From assembly GCA_019186985.1 (NCBI GenBank), contig JABARQ010000046.1:1-64000 (forward strand): a stretch of 64,000 bases of DNA, given 5' to 3'. Positions within the stretch are counted from its first letter, which is position 1. Every line of letters starts with the position of its first letter. Position numbers and translations under genes: made by a program. The DNA comes from Prosthecobacter sp. Lineage in GTDB: Bacteria; Verrucomicrobiota; Verrucomicrobiia; Verrucomicrobiales; Verrucomicrobiaceae. Under the pieces are notes generated by a model. That model saw nothing but the letters and a program-made list of their open reading frames with translations, had not been told where the DNA came from and did no database searches. Shown piece after piece: positions 63,494 through 64,000 of this stretch.

Positions 63494-64000
63494 ATGGCGG
63501 AGATGAAACCTTTCTCACTCCTGCTTTTGCTCGCGATGATCACGGCGGCCCCCTGTCAGGAAAAGCCGGCGCTGGAGACGCTGCTGATGCTGCCCGAGCC
63601 CAGGGCGATGCGCACCGAGCGCAGCCTGGTGCCCGAAGGGGCGCAGGCCACGGTGCTGAGCCCCGCCCGCGAGATTGCCGAAAAGCCGTTCATCGAGGCC
63701 TATCCCAAGGAGGATTTTGCCAGGCTCGGCCTGAGCCCGGGGACCTTTGCCGAGCGTTCCAAAAAAGCCGCCGACCGCCTGCTTGCCTCATTGAAGCCCG
63801 ACCTGGTCAAGGACGCGGACGGACGGGTGATCTACGCGGTTTATCGTGGTGACCGGCCGGTGATGGCCTGCCTGCTCATCGCTCCCTCGCTGCCTGCCGT
63901 GCTCGAACCCGTGCTGGGCGAAAAGCTGTGGGCGGCGCTGCCGGACCGGCATTCGCTCTATCTGTTTCCGGCCCGTGCCGGCGCCCTGGAGGAGTTCGCC
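63494..64000 (+). CDS. partial hypothetical secreted protein, cut by window edge
   Basis: 169 codons are visible with no stop. Signal peptide-like start (MAEMKPFSLLLLLAMITAAP), then AREIAEKPFIEAYPKEDFARLG and, near the edge, VYRGDRPVMACLLIAPSL and PDRHSLYLFPARAGALEEF. An in-frame ATG at 63503 gives an equally good signal peptide. No family recognised with certainty; the end resembles proteins whose C-terminal half judges a value against a threshold, but no function can be given. Confidence 0.6.
   Translation, partial: MAEMKPFSLLLLLAMITAAPCQEKPALETLLMLPEPRAMRTERSLVPEGAQATVLSPAREIAEKPFIEAYPKEDFARLGLSPGTFAERSKKAADRLLASLKPDLVKDADGRVIYAVYRGDRPVMACLLIAPSLPAVLEPVLGEKLWAALPDRHSLYLFPARAGALEEFA

Overview
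The window looks like a chromosomal segment of a high-GC member of the Verrucomicrobiota, in the Prosthecobacter/Verrucomicrobium direction. This is inferred from protein content: an RHS/YD-repeat giant, an SHD1-domain secreted protein, two ThuA-like proteins, a DUF6807 (PmoA-type) protein, a secreted sulfatase, a golvesin-tailed FAD oxidoreductase, InlB-type B-repeats, and many secreted proteins of unknown function. Genes are dense, often overlap by ATGA, and lie on both strands. I found no rRNA, tRNA or CRISPR array.

Layout. 1-5.2 kb: 3' part of an RHS polymorphic-toxin gene, open at the left edge, with a small candidate immunity gene overlapping its stop. 5.3-8.9 kb: secreted/membrane cassette (unknown protein, SHD1 protein, unknown membrane protein, HTTM protein). 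9-12.1 kb: divergent esterase and DUF6807 genes. 12.1-18.7 kb: remnant of an XRE regulator, then a 2084-aa secreted mosaic with an alpha/beta-hydrolase head. 18.7-27 kb: fhs, then a run of ThuA, small membrane protein, fungal-type cystathionine gamma-synthase-like enzyme, two Cys-rich paralogues, kelch protein and sulfatase. 27-31.8 kb: DUF2089 regulator with two membrane proteins behind a 42-bp palindrome, two cation antiporters, a universal stress protein and 5-formyl-THF cyclo-ligase. 31.9-38.5 kb: MBL hydrolase, TPR/secretin-like protein, Ste24-type protease, acpP, and a fusion of EF-hand, redoxin, cytochrome c and copper monooxygenase domains.

38.5-42.15 kb is an accessory island: an AbrB/Doc-type toxin-antitoxin pair, a 698-aa P-loop ATPase with a C-terminal PD-(D/E)XK-like nuclease (best candidate for a little-described defence gene), and a frameshifted, truncated tyrosine integrase.

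42.2-45.8 kb: D-aminoacylase, peptide-binding protein and a cytochrome c lipoprotein. 46-58.9 kb is a potassium locus: kup, a 36-aa membrane ORF, kdpF, kdpA, kdpB, kdpC, full kdpD and kdpE, then a second short-KdpD/KdpE pair. Three 17-bp direct-repeat sites (TTmAC-N6-TTrAC) lie before kup, before the kdp operon and before the second kdpDE pair; I propose them as KdpE-type boxes tying these units together. 59-64 kb: ThuA-like protein, ABM monooxygenase, moaA, FAD oxidoreductase/golvesin protein, and a partial secreted protein running off the right edge.

Functions come from reading translated sequence by eye. Family names are recognised from motifs, not from searches.
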